NCBI GenBank assembly: GCA_002841355.1
Contig: PHFB01000003.1
Location: 145,597 to 209,596 of the forward strand
DNA length: 64,000 nt
DNA from: Actinobacteria bacterium HGW-Actinobacteria-1
GTDB taxonomy: Bacteria; Actinomycetota; Coriobacteriia; Anaerosomatales; Anaerosomataceae
Direction of reading: 5' to 3'
Shown here: one piece after another, positions 41,850 to 50,932 of the stretch
Layout: every line of letters begins with the position of its first letter
How positions within the stretch are numbered: the first letter of the stretch is position 1
Program-made: the position numbers and the translations under genes
Notes under the pieces: generated by a model
What the model saw: only the letters and a program-made list of their open reading frames with translations
Told to the model about the DNA's origin: nothing
Databases searched by the model: none

Positions 41850-42679
41850 TCTACCTCAACCCCGAGATCGTGAGTGGACTCGGCGAAGACACCTTCTGGA
41901 CGTGGCTGCACCGCGAGTTTCCCTCCTCGGTGTTTGACGAGCCTGATCACCTTGAGGACACGGATATCGTGTTGCGATACTCCACGCTTGGCATTCTTCC
42001 GATCGTTGGCAAGCAGGTCGCGCTCTGTTGGGAGCTTTACCCGGCGATGCGGGACCGTTTCGGCTCGACCATATGGGACGACAAGATCGCGATGGTGCGC
42101 GAGACGGCGCGTTACGCGACATATAGGACCGTCGCATCGAGCCTGACGCAGCCCGACTACGAGCAGTATGGGTCGGTTGAGATCATCCCGATCGGCGTGG
42201 ACATCGACACGTTCCGACCGCTCGGCAACAAGGCCGAGCTCCGCGAGAAGTATGGGCTGCCGCAGGACCGCGAGATCGGCGTTTGGATCGGCACGATGCA
42301 CCCCATGAAGGGCTACGCCCTGCTTCTCGAGTACGCGCGGAAGCATCCTGACATCCACTGGATCACGATCTGCAAGACAGAGCATGAGGCAGTATCGATG
42401 CCGGGTGCGACGAGTTTCGTTCACGCGCCGCAGCAGACGAGCTGCGAGCTCATGAGTGCGGCCGACTTCTTCCTCGGCACGAGCCTGCTGCGGCCGTTCT
42501 ACATGGCCGAATGGGAGGCCATGGCGTGCGACATCCCGATGCGCATCATCGGGGAGCAGGACAAGGAGTTCGTGCCCTCGGCACATCCGCGCGAGGACGT
42601 TCTCGCGCTCGGTTGGGATCGTCCGTCAGTGAAGAAGCAGTGGGAGCAGTTCTTCACCGAGAGAGGAATCACGTGGTAG
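41846..42679 (+). CDS. Glycosyltransferase (GT-B, GT1/4-like)
   Basis: 277 residues, shorter than typical GT4 proteins (about 370). A linker (IPIGVDIDTFRP) is followed by the C-terminal Rossmann half beginning GVWIGTMHPMKGYALLLEYARK and an E-x-A-C-D-I-P segment (WEAMACDIPM). The N-terminal domain is abbreviated. Coupled to the methyltransferase by ATGA overlap. Confidence 0.65.
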   Translation: MIYLNPEIVSGLGEDTFWTWLHREFPSSVFDEPDHLEDTDIVLRYSTLGILPIVGKQVALCWELYPAMRDRFGSTIWDDKIAMVRETARYATYRTVASSLTQPDYEQYGSVEIIPIGVDIDTFRPLGNKAELREKYGLPQDREIGVWIGTMHPMKGYALLLEYARKHPDIHWITICKTEHEAVSMPGATSFVHAPQQTSCELMSAADFFLGTSLLRPFYMAEWEAMACDIPMRIIGEQDKEFVPSAHPREDVLALGWDRPSVKKQWEQFFTERGITW

Positions 42680-42683
42680 CCGA

Positions 42684-43793
42684 ATGATCAAGGTCTCGAT
42701 CATCTCTCTCATCTACCGATCGACCCGCCTCGCCGACTGGGTCTACGACTCCGTCCACCGGTTCACGCCGATGATCGAGCGTGGCGAGGCCGAGTTCTTC
42801 TTCGTGGCGAACGACCCGACCGTGGGGCTCGTCAAGCACCTCGAACAACGAGGGTATCCGCACGTCGTGAACATCAACAAGCATTACTCGGACGATGAGC
42901 TGTTCGCGGCCGGCTATGGCACGCCCGAGTATATGAGTCGCGTCTATCTCGGCTACAACGAGGGCATTCGGGCGGCGCACGGCGACTACGTCGTCCTTAT
43001 CAACAGCGACAACTACTTCTCGCCTGACTGGCTCGAGAACCTGCTCAAGTACTCCGACCGCGGGCGGGTGGTGACGTCGACACTCGTGGAGCGTGAGCAC
43101 CCGGTGTTCTCGGTCTTTCCTGGCGCCATACACGGTGAGTTCGGTGACACACCCGATTCGTTTGATGAAGCAGCGTTCCTGTCGTTCGCGATGAAGATCC
43201 GCAAGACGGGTTTGCAGCCTGATGGCGCGTACATGCCGGCACTTCTGCACCGGGATGTCGCCATCGAAGCGGGGCTGTACCCATGCGGCAACATTGCTGG
43301 AAGGTCGTTCGATGAAGTCGTGCGCTACGGCGACGAGGCTTTCTACGACACGTTGCGTTCGCTTGGGGTGGAGCACGTTACTGCCCTCGACTCGATCTCG
43401 TATCACCTCAAAGAGGGCGAGCGCGACGACTCGAACGACCCGGGGGACTCCCGTGTTCTGACCGCCGAGGAGCGAGGTGTGGCCGAGACGGAAATCACCC
43501 CGTATCCGATCATCCCGACCATCCGGGGCGTTGTGGACAGGCTTGTGCCGTTGCCAACCCACCTCGAGGTGACCGCGTTCGCGGGCGGCAAGTCGCGTTC
43601 CAAGTCCGCGATGTCGCGTCGGGTTGATTCGGCGGCAGAAGTCGCGCTGCATAACAAGGCCGAGCGTCTGCGACGTGGGGTCGAGAGAGTTGTGGGCAGG
43701 CGACTCGCGGTTCCGGTGCTCAAGGCAATCCACTCGGTTTCATGGATCGTTCGACCGCTTCGCAAGAAGATGGTGAGCCGCCGACTGCGCTAG
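42684..43793 (+). CDS. GT2-like glycosyltransferase
   Basis: 369 residues. The GT-A type N-terminal half starts VSIISLIYRSTRLADWVYDS and has the metal-binding region YVVLINSDNYFSPDWLENLL. The C-terminal part (about 270-369) is basic and may contact the membrane. The SD is weak. It lies 4 nt after the previous glycosyltransferase. Donor and acceptor unknown. Confidence 0.65.
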   Translation: MIKVSIISLIYRSTRLADWVYDSVHRFTPMIERGEAEFFFVANDPTVGLVKHLEQRGYPHVVNINKHYSDDELFAAGYGTPEYMSRVYLGYNEGIRAAHGDYVVLINSDNYFSPDWLENLLKYSDRGRVVTSTLVEREHPVFSVFPGAIHGEFGDTPDSFDEAAFLSFAMKIRKTGLQPDGAYMPALLHRDVAIEAGLYPCGNIAGRSFDEVVRYGDEAFYDTLRSLGVEHVTALDSISYHLKEGERDDSNDPGDSRVLTAEERGVAETEITPYPIIPTIRGVVDRLVPLPTHLEVTAFAGGKSRSKSAMSRRVDSAAEVALHNKAERLRRGVERVVGRRLAVPVLKAIHSVSWIVRPLRKKMVSRRLR

Positions 43794-43845
43794 ACTGTTG
43801 CGAGCAGTTCCGATTGTGTCCGCAGTATTCGCAGCAGGAGGCGCA

Positions 43846-44688
43846 GTGCCACGCTTCTCAGTCGTAGTCCCTGCGTTCAACGCCGAGGCCACGCTTGTCG
43901 AGACGCTTGATGCTGTTGCAGCTCAGGGGTTCCGCGACTGGGAGTGTCTGGTCGTCGACGACGGCTCGGTTGATGGCACACGTGCTATCGCCGAGTCATT
44001 CGCAGCTGATGACTCGCGGTTCCGCGTGATACACCAGGGGAACCGGGGCTCTGCCGGGGCGTACAATACCGGCGTCGCGGCGGCGGTCGGTGAGTGGGTC
44101 TGCATCTGCTCGGCCGATGACGTGCTGCTACCTGCGCACCTCTCGGCAATGTCGCAGGCGATCGACGAGAACCCCGGATACGACATCCTCTCCTGCAACG
44201 GCTACTACTGGTTTCCCGACGGCCGTCGCGAAGCCGTCTACTCGGATGACGGCGCGGGTGTGATGCGCTCGTGGTCGCTTGAGGATGTGTTCGCCGCCTG
44301 CTTCTTCAGCGTGGGCGCGTGCTACCGCCGCGAGCTCTTCGAGCGCGTGGGCGGGTATCCCGAGGGCGCGTACGGCGAGGATTACATCTTCTGGATGCGT
44401 GCGATGGCTGAGGGTGCGCAGCACCTCTACGTCCCACAACTGCTCGCGCTGCACCGGATCTCGGCAACGCAGAAGTCCGCGAACCTGCGTCGCGCCTACA
44501 GCTCCGATATAGAATCGATTACCGCGATCCTTGCCTCCGGTGCGCTTGCTCCGGGGCAGGCCACCGCTGCGCGTGCCGCGATCGCCCATCGGCGGCGCAT
44601 GCTCCTCGAGCTTGGCCCGGTTGGAGGTCCCGTGGTGCGCATGCTGCGTGCGATGCGCGACCTGTTCGCGGGTCGGGGTCGCCGATGA
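43846..44688 (+). CDS. GT2 glycosyltransferase (paralogue of 45817)
   Basis: 280 residues. FSVVVPAFNAEATLVETL, VVDDGSVDGTR, NRGSAGAYNTGVAAA and the metal-site SADDVLLPAH are present, and the C-terminal half has GGYPEGAYGEDYIFWMRAM. It aligns along nearly its whole length with the GT2 at 45817. GTG 43846 has the SD GGAGG. Its stop overlaps the following GT4 gene by 4 nt. Confidence 0.8.
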   Translation: MPRFSVVVPAFNAEATLVETLDAVAAQGFRDWECLVVDDGSVDGTRAIAESFAADDSRFRVIHQGNRGSAGAYNTGVAAAVGEWVCICSADDVLLPAHLSAMSQAIDENPGYDILSCNGYYWFPDGRREAVYSDDGAGVMRSWSLEDVFAACFFSVGACYRRELFERVGGYPEGAYGEDYIFWMRAMAEGAQHLYVPQLLALHRISATQKSANLRRAYSSDIESITAILASGALAPGQATAARAAIAHRRRMLLELGPVGGPVVRMLRAMRDLFAGRGRR

Positions 44689-45824
44689 ACGCTGTGCCGC
44701 GCGTCCTCGTCATCCCAAGCTGGTATCCCAGTGTCGATGCCCCGACCGCTGGCATCTTCATTCGCCAGCAGGTCGATGCGCTGGCTGCGGCCGCCGATGT
44801 GGCGGTACTGCACGTCGACCCCGCGCGCCGCGCGAGCGGTCCGACAGTCACGCGGGAGGCCGGCGTGACCGTGGTTCGCTCGGTGATCGACGCGACGTCA
44901 CTCTCGGCGCGCTTCTTCACCTACACGCGCAGCGGGGTTGAGGCGTTCGAGCGCCTTCGGGACGAGTGGGGCGTGCCCGATATCATTCACGTGCAGGCGC
45001 TCTGGCCGGCGGCGCTCATCGCCCGTGCGATCAATCGCCGCTACGGCATCCCGTACGTGGTCACCGAGCATTCCGAGGAGTACCTCGCTCAGAGCGAGCG
45101 TCGCCTCGTGCGCACGCCGGGCATGCTCCCGGTCGTGCTGAGACCGCTTGCGCGCAGGGCGTCCCGCACGATCGCCGTGAGCCGCTACCTCGGCGACCGG
45201 CTCGTCGAGCTCCGGCTGGCGCACGACCCCGTCATCATCCCGAATGTAGTCCCGGTGAGTGAGCCGGCACCGCTTGCGGCTACCGCTCCGCACGTCATCG
45301 CGCACGTCTCGGTCATGGGGCCGGCGAAGAATCTGCCCGGGCTCATGCACGCGATCGATTCGTTGCGCGTGCGTCGACGCGACTTCGTACTGCGGCTCGC
45401 CGGTGACGGCGAGCGCCGCGCCGAAGCAGAGTCGCTCGCCTCCGCGCTCGGTCTGGGCGCCTTCGTCGAGTTCATCGGTCCGCGCACGCCCGACGAGGTG
45501 CGCACGCTACTCGCCGAGTCGGCATTCTCCGTCATCAGCAGCACGCACGAGACCTTCTCGGTCGTTGCCGCCGAGGCGCTCATGTGCGGTCGGCCGGTAC
45601 TCTCCACGCGTTGCGGTGGGCCTGAGGAGTTCATCACGCCCAAGGTGGGTCACCTCGTTGAGAACGACAACGTCGCGGCTCTGGCAGACGGTCTTGATTG
45701 GATGCTCGATCACCACGGCGACTTCGACCCGGCGACGCTTCACGAGTATGCTCGGAAGCGATTCGCGCCCGACGTGGTCGCGGCCGCCGTACTCGACGTC
45801 TACCGGAGCGTGCTCGATGCCTGA
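44685..45824 (+). CDS. GT4 glycosyltransferase
   Basis: 379 residues. GT-B fold: SWYPSVDAPTAGIFIRQQV at the start, TEHSEEYL in the acceptor domain, VSVMGPAKNLPGLMHAI at the start of the donor domain and the ESAFSVISSTHETFSVVAAEALMCGRPVLSTRCGGPEEF donor-binding E-x7-E region. It overlaps both neighbours by 4-8 nt, within a GT2-GT4-GT2-GT4 series. Confidence 0.82.
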   Translation: MNAVPRVLVIPSWYPSVDAPTAGIFIRQQVDALAAAADVAVLHVDPARRASGPTVTREAGVTVVRSVIDATSLSARFFTYTRSGVEAFERLRDEWGVPDIIHVQALWPAALIARAINRRYGIPYVVTEHSEEYLAQSERRLVRTPGMLPVVLRPLARRASRTIAVSRYLGDRLVELRLAHDPVIIPNVVPVSEPAPLAATAPHVIAHVSVMGPAKNLPGLMHAIDSLRVRRRDFVLRLAGDGERRAEAESLASALGLGAFVEFIGPRTPDEVRTLLAESAFSVISSTHETFSVVAAEALMCGRPVLSTRCGGPEEFITPKVGHLVENDNVAALADGLDWMLDHHGDFDPATLHEYARKRFAPDVVAAAVLDVYRSVLDA

Positions 45825-46680
45825 CGTGCCTCTTTTCTCGGTCACCATACCGGCGTACAACGCCGAGGCCACGCTTGCCGAGACGGTCGCGTCCGTGACG
45901 GCGCAGACGTACCTGGACTGGGAGCTTGTGATCGTCGACGACGGCTCCACCGACGGTACCCGTGAGCTGGCCGAGCGGCTGGCTGCGACCGACCGGCGCA
46001 TCCGCGTGGTGTCACAGGAGAATCGTGGCTCGGGTGGCGCGTACAACACCGCCGTCCGCAATGCACAAGCGGACCTGCTGGTGATGCTCTCGGCAGATGA
46101 CCTGCTGCTGCCCGGACACCTTGCAGCGCTCGATGCGTTCATCGCGCAGAATCCGGACGCCGCCATCTTCACGGTGGGCGGATGGTACGAGTACGAAGAC
46201 GGCTTCCGCGAACTCCAGCATCTCCACGAGGCGTGGGCATCGCCGGAAGGCGCCTCGATGGCCGATCTTCTCTCGGCATGCTTCTTCGGCATCGGCGCCG
46301 TATATCGCCGGGAGGTCTTCGACGCCGTCGGCGGGTTCCGCGAAGACATCTATGCCGAGGACTACCTCTTCTGGCTGCTGGCGTTGGCGCATGGCTACCG
46401 GCATCGCTACCTGGACGTGCCGCTTGCGGTGCACCGCCGCAGCGCTGAGCAGAAGTCGGCTGATGCGCTTCGGATGCGGCAGGTCGATGCGAGGGCGGTG
46501 GCGGAGGTCGTCGCGAGTGGGCTGCTCGGCGAGCGTGACCGTGCGGTCGCAGAGCGCGTCATGCGCGGACTGCGACGCAACATCGCGATCAGGCGTGCGG
46601 TCGGCGCGATCCTGGGCCAGCGTCTCGCCACGCGGGTGCTTGGCCGGGTCGGCGCGATCCGGCGGGGGAGTGCGCGATGA
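45817..46680 (+). CDS. GT2 glycosyltransferase (paralogue of 43846)
   Basis: 287 residues. FSVTIPAYNAEATLAETV, IVDDGSTDGTR, NRGSGGAYNTAVRNA, SADDLLLPGH and GGFREDIYAEDYLFWLLAL correspond one-to-one to the GT2 at 43846. ATG 45817 overlaps the GT4 3' end by 8 nt; longer upstream starts lie inside that gene. Overlaps the next GT4 by 4 nt. Confidence 0.82.
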   Translation: MPDVPLFSVTIPAYNAEATLAETVASVTAQTYLDWELVIVDDGSTDGTRELAERLAATDRRIRVVSQENRGSGGAYNTAVRNAQADLLVMLSADDLLLPGHLAALDAFIAQNPDAAIFTVGGWYEYEDGFRELQHLHEAWASPEGASMADLLSACFFGIGAVYRREVFDAVGGFREDIYAEDYLFWLLALAHGYRHRYLDVPLAVHRRSAEQKSADALRMRQVDARAVAEVVASGLLGERDRAVAERVMRGLRRNIAIRRAVGAILGQRLATRVLGRVGAIRRGSAR

Positions 46681-47804
46681 GCGCACCGTACATCCTGTTC
46701 GTCGACGACTACCCGCACGTGAACATCGGCGGTGGCGAGCAACATCTGCTCCGCGTGGCACGTGCGTGCCTCGAGTGGGGCTACCGTGTGGGCGTCGTCT
46801 GCGTGCAGGGCTCGGGTCTCGATGCCGAGGTCCGCTCGGCGCAGATCGAATCGCTGCCGATGCCCGAGTACCGCGGTCCTGGCGTGGGGAGGGCGCTTGC
46901 GGCTCTGTTCACCGCCGAGAAGCCCGATATCGTGCACGTCCACGGCTTCTACGCGATGACGGCTGCGTGTCCCGCCGCACGAAGGGCGGGAGTACCGCAT
47001 ATCCTCACCACGGTGCACGCCATGCCGCTTGCAGCGAAGGATCTCCGACCTGGCGTGATCGGCCGCGCCGAGGCGGCGCTTCGCTCGTGGCTCTACCGTC
47101 GGACGGCGGGCAGCGTCGATCGATTCGTGTGCGTGGTGGATGCGGCGCGACGGGAGTTGCTCGGCATGGGTATCGCAGCCGAGAAGCTCCTCACCATCGC
47201 GAACGGCATACCCGATCCACGGGCTGGTCGGGTCCAGCGAGAGGCGCGCGCGAGCGGTCCGCTCGTGATCGGATCGGTCGGGCGTCTTGAGCGCGCGAAG
47301 GCGTACGGCGACTTCATCGACGCCGCCGCGCTCGTTCTTGCGGCCGATGTCGACGCGAGATTCCGGCTGGTTGGGGATGGCAGCGAGCGCGACGCGCTCA
47401 CGGTGCGGGCATCGCGTCTCGGGTTAGACGAACGTTTCGAGTTCATGGGCTGGTCCGACGACGCACTCGGCGAGATTGCTGCTATGGACGTCTACGTCGT
47501 CACATCCGTGACCGAGACGACGAACCTCTCGTTTCTGGAGGCGATGGCGCTCGGGATACCGGTTGTCGCCACTGCTGTCGGCGGGATCCCCGATATCGTC
47601 GCCGATGGCGGAAGCGGAGTGCTCGTGTCGCCACACCGCCCCGACGAACTGGCCCGGGCGATCGCCGATCTCGCCGGTGATGCGGCGCTTCGCGACATCA
47701 TGGGCGCGGCCGGGCGCGAGCGCTTTGAATCCGGTTTCGTGCTCGACCATATGCTGTCGGAGCACCGCGCGCTCTACGAAGCGCTGCTCGGTCCGACGGG
47801 CTAG
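46677..47804 (+). CDS. GT4 glycosyltransferase
   Basis: 375 residues. VDDYPHVNIGGGEQHLLRVARACLE opens the acceptor domain, VHVHGFYAM and GRLERAKAYGDFIDAA follow, and the donor-binding region is VTSVTETTNLSFLEAMALGIPVVATAVGGIPDIV. It is convergent with the ABC exporter. The two stop codons share the palindrome CTAG at 47801-47804. Confidence 0.83.
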   Translation: MSAPYILFVDDYPHVNIGGGEQHLLRVARACLEWGYRVGVVCVQGSGLDAEVRSAQIESLPMPEYRGPGVGRALAALFTAEKPDIVHVHGFYAMTAACPAARRAGVPHILTTVHAMPLAAKDLRPGVIGRAEAALRSWLYRRTAGSVDRFVCVVDAARRELLGMGIAAEKLLTIANGIPDPRAGRVQREARASGPLVIGSVGRLERAKAYGDFIDAAALVLAADVDARFRLVGDGSERDALTVRASRLGLDERFEFMGWSDDALGEIAAMDVYVVTSVTETTNLSFLEAMALGIPVVATAVGGIPDIVADGGSGVLVSPHRPDELARAIADLAGDAALRDIMGAAGRERFESGFVLDHMLSEHRALYEALLGPTG

Positions 47805-49654
47805 GCCAAGAGCTGGCTTTCGAAGAGCCGATGGTAGGCGCCCTCCTGGGCGATGAGTTCCTCGTGCGTGCCGCGCTCGATGATGCGGCCGTCGTCGATG
47901 ACCAGAAGCTGATCGGCCTGGATCACCGTCGCCAGGCGGTGCGCCACCGTGATGATCGTCTTGTGCCCGTGCAGTTTAGCGAGTGCTTCTTGGATGTAGG
48001 TCTCCGACTCCGAATCGAGCGCACTCGTCGGCTCATCCAGGATGAGGATCGATGTGTCCTCGAGCAGCACGCGCGCGAGCGCGATGCGCTGGCGCTCGCC
48101 GCCCGAGAACCGCACTCCACGGTCGCCAAGCATCGTGCCGAGTCCTTTCGGCAGATCCAGGACGAAGGTCGCGTACGTCCGCTCGAGCGCGTCCACGATC
48201 TGTTCATCAGTGGGCTCGTAGCCAAGTCCGTAGACCAGGTTCTCTCGGACGCTCTCGTTGAAGAGCATCGCGTCCTGGGTAAGGTAGCCGACACCTTTGC
48301 GGAGCGTGCCCACGTCGAACTGGCGGATGTCGGTGCCGTCGAACGTGATGCTTCCTCCGGTTGTATCGCGAAGGCGCGGAATCAGCTCCACAAGCGTGGA
48401 CTTGCCGCCGCCAGAACGGCCAACGAGCGCCGTGAGCGATCCGGCCGGAATCTCCACCGAGACACCCCGGAGAACCGACGTCGCCGCGTCGAGCACCTTG
48501 CCGTCGACACCGCGTGACTGGGGGTAGTCGAACGACACATCATCGAAGACGAGTCGCTCCTTCAGGCCCGTGAACGCCACGGGGCCCCGACGGATGGTGT
48601 TCGCCTTGGCCGCTTCTTCCGTGGTCTGGCGGACGAGGAGGAGTCCCGACATCTTGGTCGAGATCATCTGGCGCCCGGTGTTGAACTCCTTCACCTTCGC
48701 GTTCAGACGGTTGAGAACGAACAGCAACAGGCCCAACTGTGCGAGGGTCATGCCCAAATGCGCGATGCCGATGTAGAGCGTCACGAACACCGACAGCATG
48801 AGCAGTGGGTCTGCGTACACCTCGACGTTCGCCCCGAGACGAGCCTGCTTCACGCGTATCTCGCGCATCGTCTCGGAGTACTCCTCGATGCGGCGGGATT
48901 CGAGGGTCTTCTGATCGCGCATCTTGACGAGGCGCATCAGGCTGAACCGCTCCACGATCTTGGACATCATGGTCTGATTCACGTCGGCTGCTTCGACGCC
49001 GAAGTCGCGAATCCGTGTGATGCTGCGCTTCACCACGATCGCGACAAGCGCTGCGAACACGACGGTCACCGCCGTGAGCGGCACGGAGATCGCGATCATG
49101 ATCGCCACATACAGCGCCATCAGCAGTGTGACCGACAGCTGCTTCACGACCCACAGGACGGCTTCGCCAGCGGCCTCGGTCTGTGTGACAGCGATACCGA
49201 CGAGGTGGCCGACTGGCTGCTGGTCGAAGAAGGCCGGGTCGGCGTCGAGAACGGCGTCGAGCGTGCGCACGCGCATGCGCACGCCGATGCGATTAGCCAC
49301 GATGGCCGAGTACCACGCGTTGAAGTAGTACACGACCTGCCGCATGAGGATGGGCACGAACGCCAGCAACAGCAGCACGATAAGCGTGACCGGCAGGTTG
49401 AGTGCATGCAGGAATGCCGCGACGCTCGACCAGATGATGCCGGAACCGTTGGTGATGGCGCTCTCGCCGCTCTCGGCGTACTGCAGGATCGGGAGCAGCA
49501 TCGACAGGCCCACGCCCTCGAAGATCGCGAAGATGGCGGCCAGGCCGACAAGGCCCACGATCTCCGACTTGCGAACGCGCACCATGGCGAACATGCGCCG
49601 AATGGCGTTGATCTTCAGGTACTCGTTGATGAGGTCGACCAGTTTGGCCAGCAC
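47801..49654 (-). CDS. ABC exporter with fused permease and ATPase (MsbA/PglK-like)
   Basis: 617 residues. Six membrane helices lie in about residues 25-330. The ATPase domain has Walker A GRSGGGKST, the signature FSGGERQRIALARVLL, Walker B ILILDEPTSALD and the H-loop TVAHRL. As a homodimer it would flip a lipid-linked glycan or lipid. Its location between glycosyltransferase genes supports a lipid-linked oligosaccharide substrate, taking the place of a Wzx flippase, none of which is seen. Divergent from the GT at 49769. Confidence 0.85.
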   Translation of the reverse strand: MLAKLVDLINEYLKINAIRRMFAMVRVRKSEIVGLVGLAAIFAIFEGVGLSMLLPILQYAESGESAITNGSGIIWSSVAAFLHALNLPVTLIVLLLLAFVPILMRQVVYYFNAWYSAIVANRIGVRMRVRTLDAVLDADPAFFDQQPVGHLVGIAVTQTEAAGEAVLWVVKQLSVTLLMALYVAIMIAISVPLTAVTVVFAALVAIVVKRSITRIRDFGVEAADVNQTMMSKIVERFSLMRLVKMRDQKTLESRRIEEYSETMREIRVKQARLGANVEVYADPLLMLSVFVTLYIGIAHLGMTLAQLGLLLFVLNRLNAKVKEFNTGRQMISTKMSGLLLVRQTTEEAAKANTIRRGPVAFTGLKERLVFDDVSFDYPQSRGVDGKVLDAATSVLRGVSVEIPAGSLTALVGRSGGGKSTLVELIPRLRDTTGGSITFDGTDIRQFDVGTLRKGVGYLTQDAMLFNESVRENLVYGLGYEPTDEQIVDALERTYATFVLDLPKGLGTMLGDRGVRFSGGERQRIALARVLLEDTSILILDEPTSALDSESETYIQEALAKLHGHKTIITVAHRLATVIQADQLLVIDDGRIIERGTHEELIAQEGAYHRLFESQLLA

Positions 49655-49690
49655 GGCGGCATCCTATTCGGTCGCGAATCAGCCGAGCAC

Positions 49691-49698
49691 AGTATACT
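49691..49698. promoter_or_regulatory. Bidirectional -10 palindrome AGTATACT
   Basis: AGTATACT reads as TATACT on both strands (49693-49698 plus, 49691-49696 minus). It lies between the divergent ABC exporter and GT4 genes and could serve both. No strong -35 is seen on either side. Confidence 0.4.
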
Positions 49699-49768
49699 CG
49701 ACAGCGTGTGCGCGACCGCGGTCGGGGTATGCATGAGGTGCACCCGTTACCAGGAAGGCACCGGCACG

Positions 49769-50887
49769 GTGAGATCATTCCAGGACACAGCGTTCCTCTT
49801 CGTCAGCAGCCGATCCGCTGACACGCTCGGTCGCGTCGAGCGCCGGTGGCTGCGGGTCATGGCGGCGCTTCTGGAGCGCGGGGCGACGGTGTTTCTCATT
49901 TGCACGCCCAAAGCGGCGCTCGAAGAGCCAGCGCACAAGCTCGGTGTGACCATCGCGCCGTACAAACTCGACAGGTTCAATCTCATCCGCACGCGCTCAC
50001 GGATGCGCAAGTACCTGAAGCGGTACCGGCCGGCGTTGGCGCATTCCACAGGATACGAGGCCGACGTCTTGCTGCGCTGGGCCGCGAAGAACCTCCCGGT
50101 CCGCGTGGTGAGCTCAGCGATCTGCGGCTCGTGGCCGCCTCGCGGCATGGGTGCCTTCGGCAGCTGGGTGCGTCGTCGGCTGGAGCGCGACTCGCTTCGT
50201 CGTGTCGACGCGTTCTTCGCCGACTGCGCGGATCTCGTCGAGCGGGTGGTGGCTTTCGGACTGCCCCGCGACCGCGTCGTGCTCGATCCTCCCGGCGTCT
50301 CGCTTTCGCGTGTCGCGCGTGAGGCTGTACTGCCGTTCTCGGCGCCGACTGGTGCGCCGCTCGTAGGGTATGCGGGCGCACTCGAGCACAGCCGGGGCCT
50401 GCTGGTGCTGGCCGCCGCCGTTCCGGCGCTGCGCGCCATCTACCCGGACATCCGCGTGATCGTGGCGGGCGAGGGCCCGGCGCGTGCGAGGCTTCTGCCT
50501 GCAGCCGCCGACGGGCGCATCGAGCTGCTCGGTCGCGTTGAGAGTGCTCCCGCGGTGCTTGCCGCGCTCGACGTGTGCGTCTTCCCCGTGGCCGAGGAAG
50601 GCACGCCGACCTCGCTTCTGGAAGCCGCCGCGCTCGGCAAGCCGATCGTCGCCTCGGCGGTGCACGGTGTGGCCGACCTGTTCGAAGACGGCACCGAGAT
50701 CGCGCTTGTGCCGCCCGGCGAAGCGTCAGTGCTTGCCGAGGCGATCCTCGGCGTGCTTGCGGATCCCGCCAAGGCTGCCGCGATGGGGGAGCGTGCCCGA
50801 CTGCGACTTGTGGATCAGTACTCGTCCACGGCGGCAGTGGAACGGCATCTGAGTGTTTACCGCAGGCTCATCGCTACGCTACGGTAG
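49769..50887 (+). CDS. GT4 glycosyltransferase
   Basis: 372 residues from GTG 49769; ATG 49733, 36 nt upstream in frame, is equally possible. GT-B motifs: HSTGYEADVLLRWAA, DPPGVSLSRV linker, VGYAGALEHSRGLLVLAAAVP and VFPVAEEGTPTSLLEAAALGKPIVASAVHGVADLF. Much longer in-frame starts lie within the antisense of the ABC exporter and were rejected. Confidence 0.8.
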   Translation: MRSFQDTAFLFVSSRSADTLGRVERRWLRVMAALLERGATVFLICTPKAALEEPAHKLGVTIAPYKLDRFNLIRTRSRMRKYLKRYRPALAHSTGYEADVLLRWAAKNLPVRVVSSAICGSWPPRGMGAFGSWVRRRLERDSLRRVDAFFADCADLVERVVAFGLPRDRVVLDPPGVSLSRVAREAVLPFSAPTGAPLVGYAGALEHSRGLLVLAAAVPALRAIYPDIRVIVAGEGPARARLLPAAADGRIELLGRVESAPAVLAALDVCVFPVAEEGTPTSLLEAAALGKPIVASAVHGVADLFEDGTEIALVPPGEASVLAEAILGVLADPAKAAAMGERARLRLVDQYSSTAAVERHLSVYRRLIATLR

Positions 50888-50932
50888 TCGCGGTGCGGCC
50901 CGAGGGGCCCGACAAGCTGCAAAGGGGAGATC

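Noticed and set aside
48758..49768. Long N-terminal extension of the GT4 gene at 49769
   Set aside because: The extension is antisense to the ABC exporter and is His/Asp/Arg-rich nonsense. A -10 palindrome and normal starts lie at 49691-49769.
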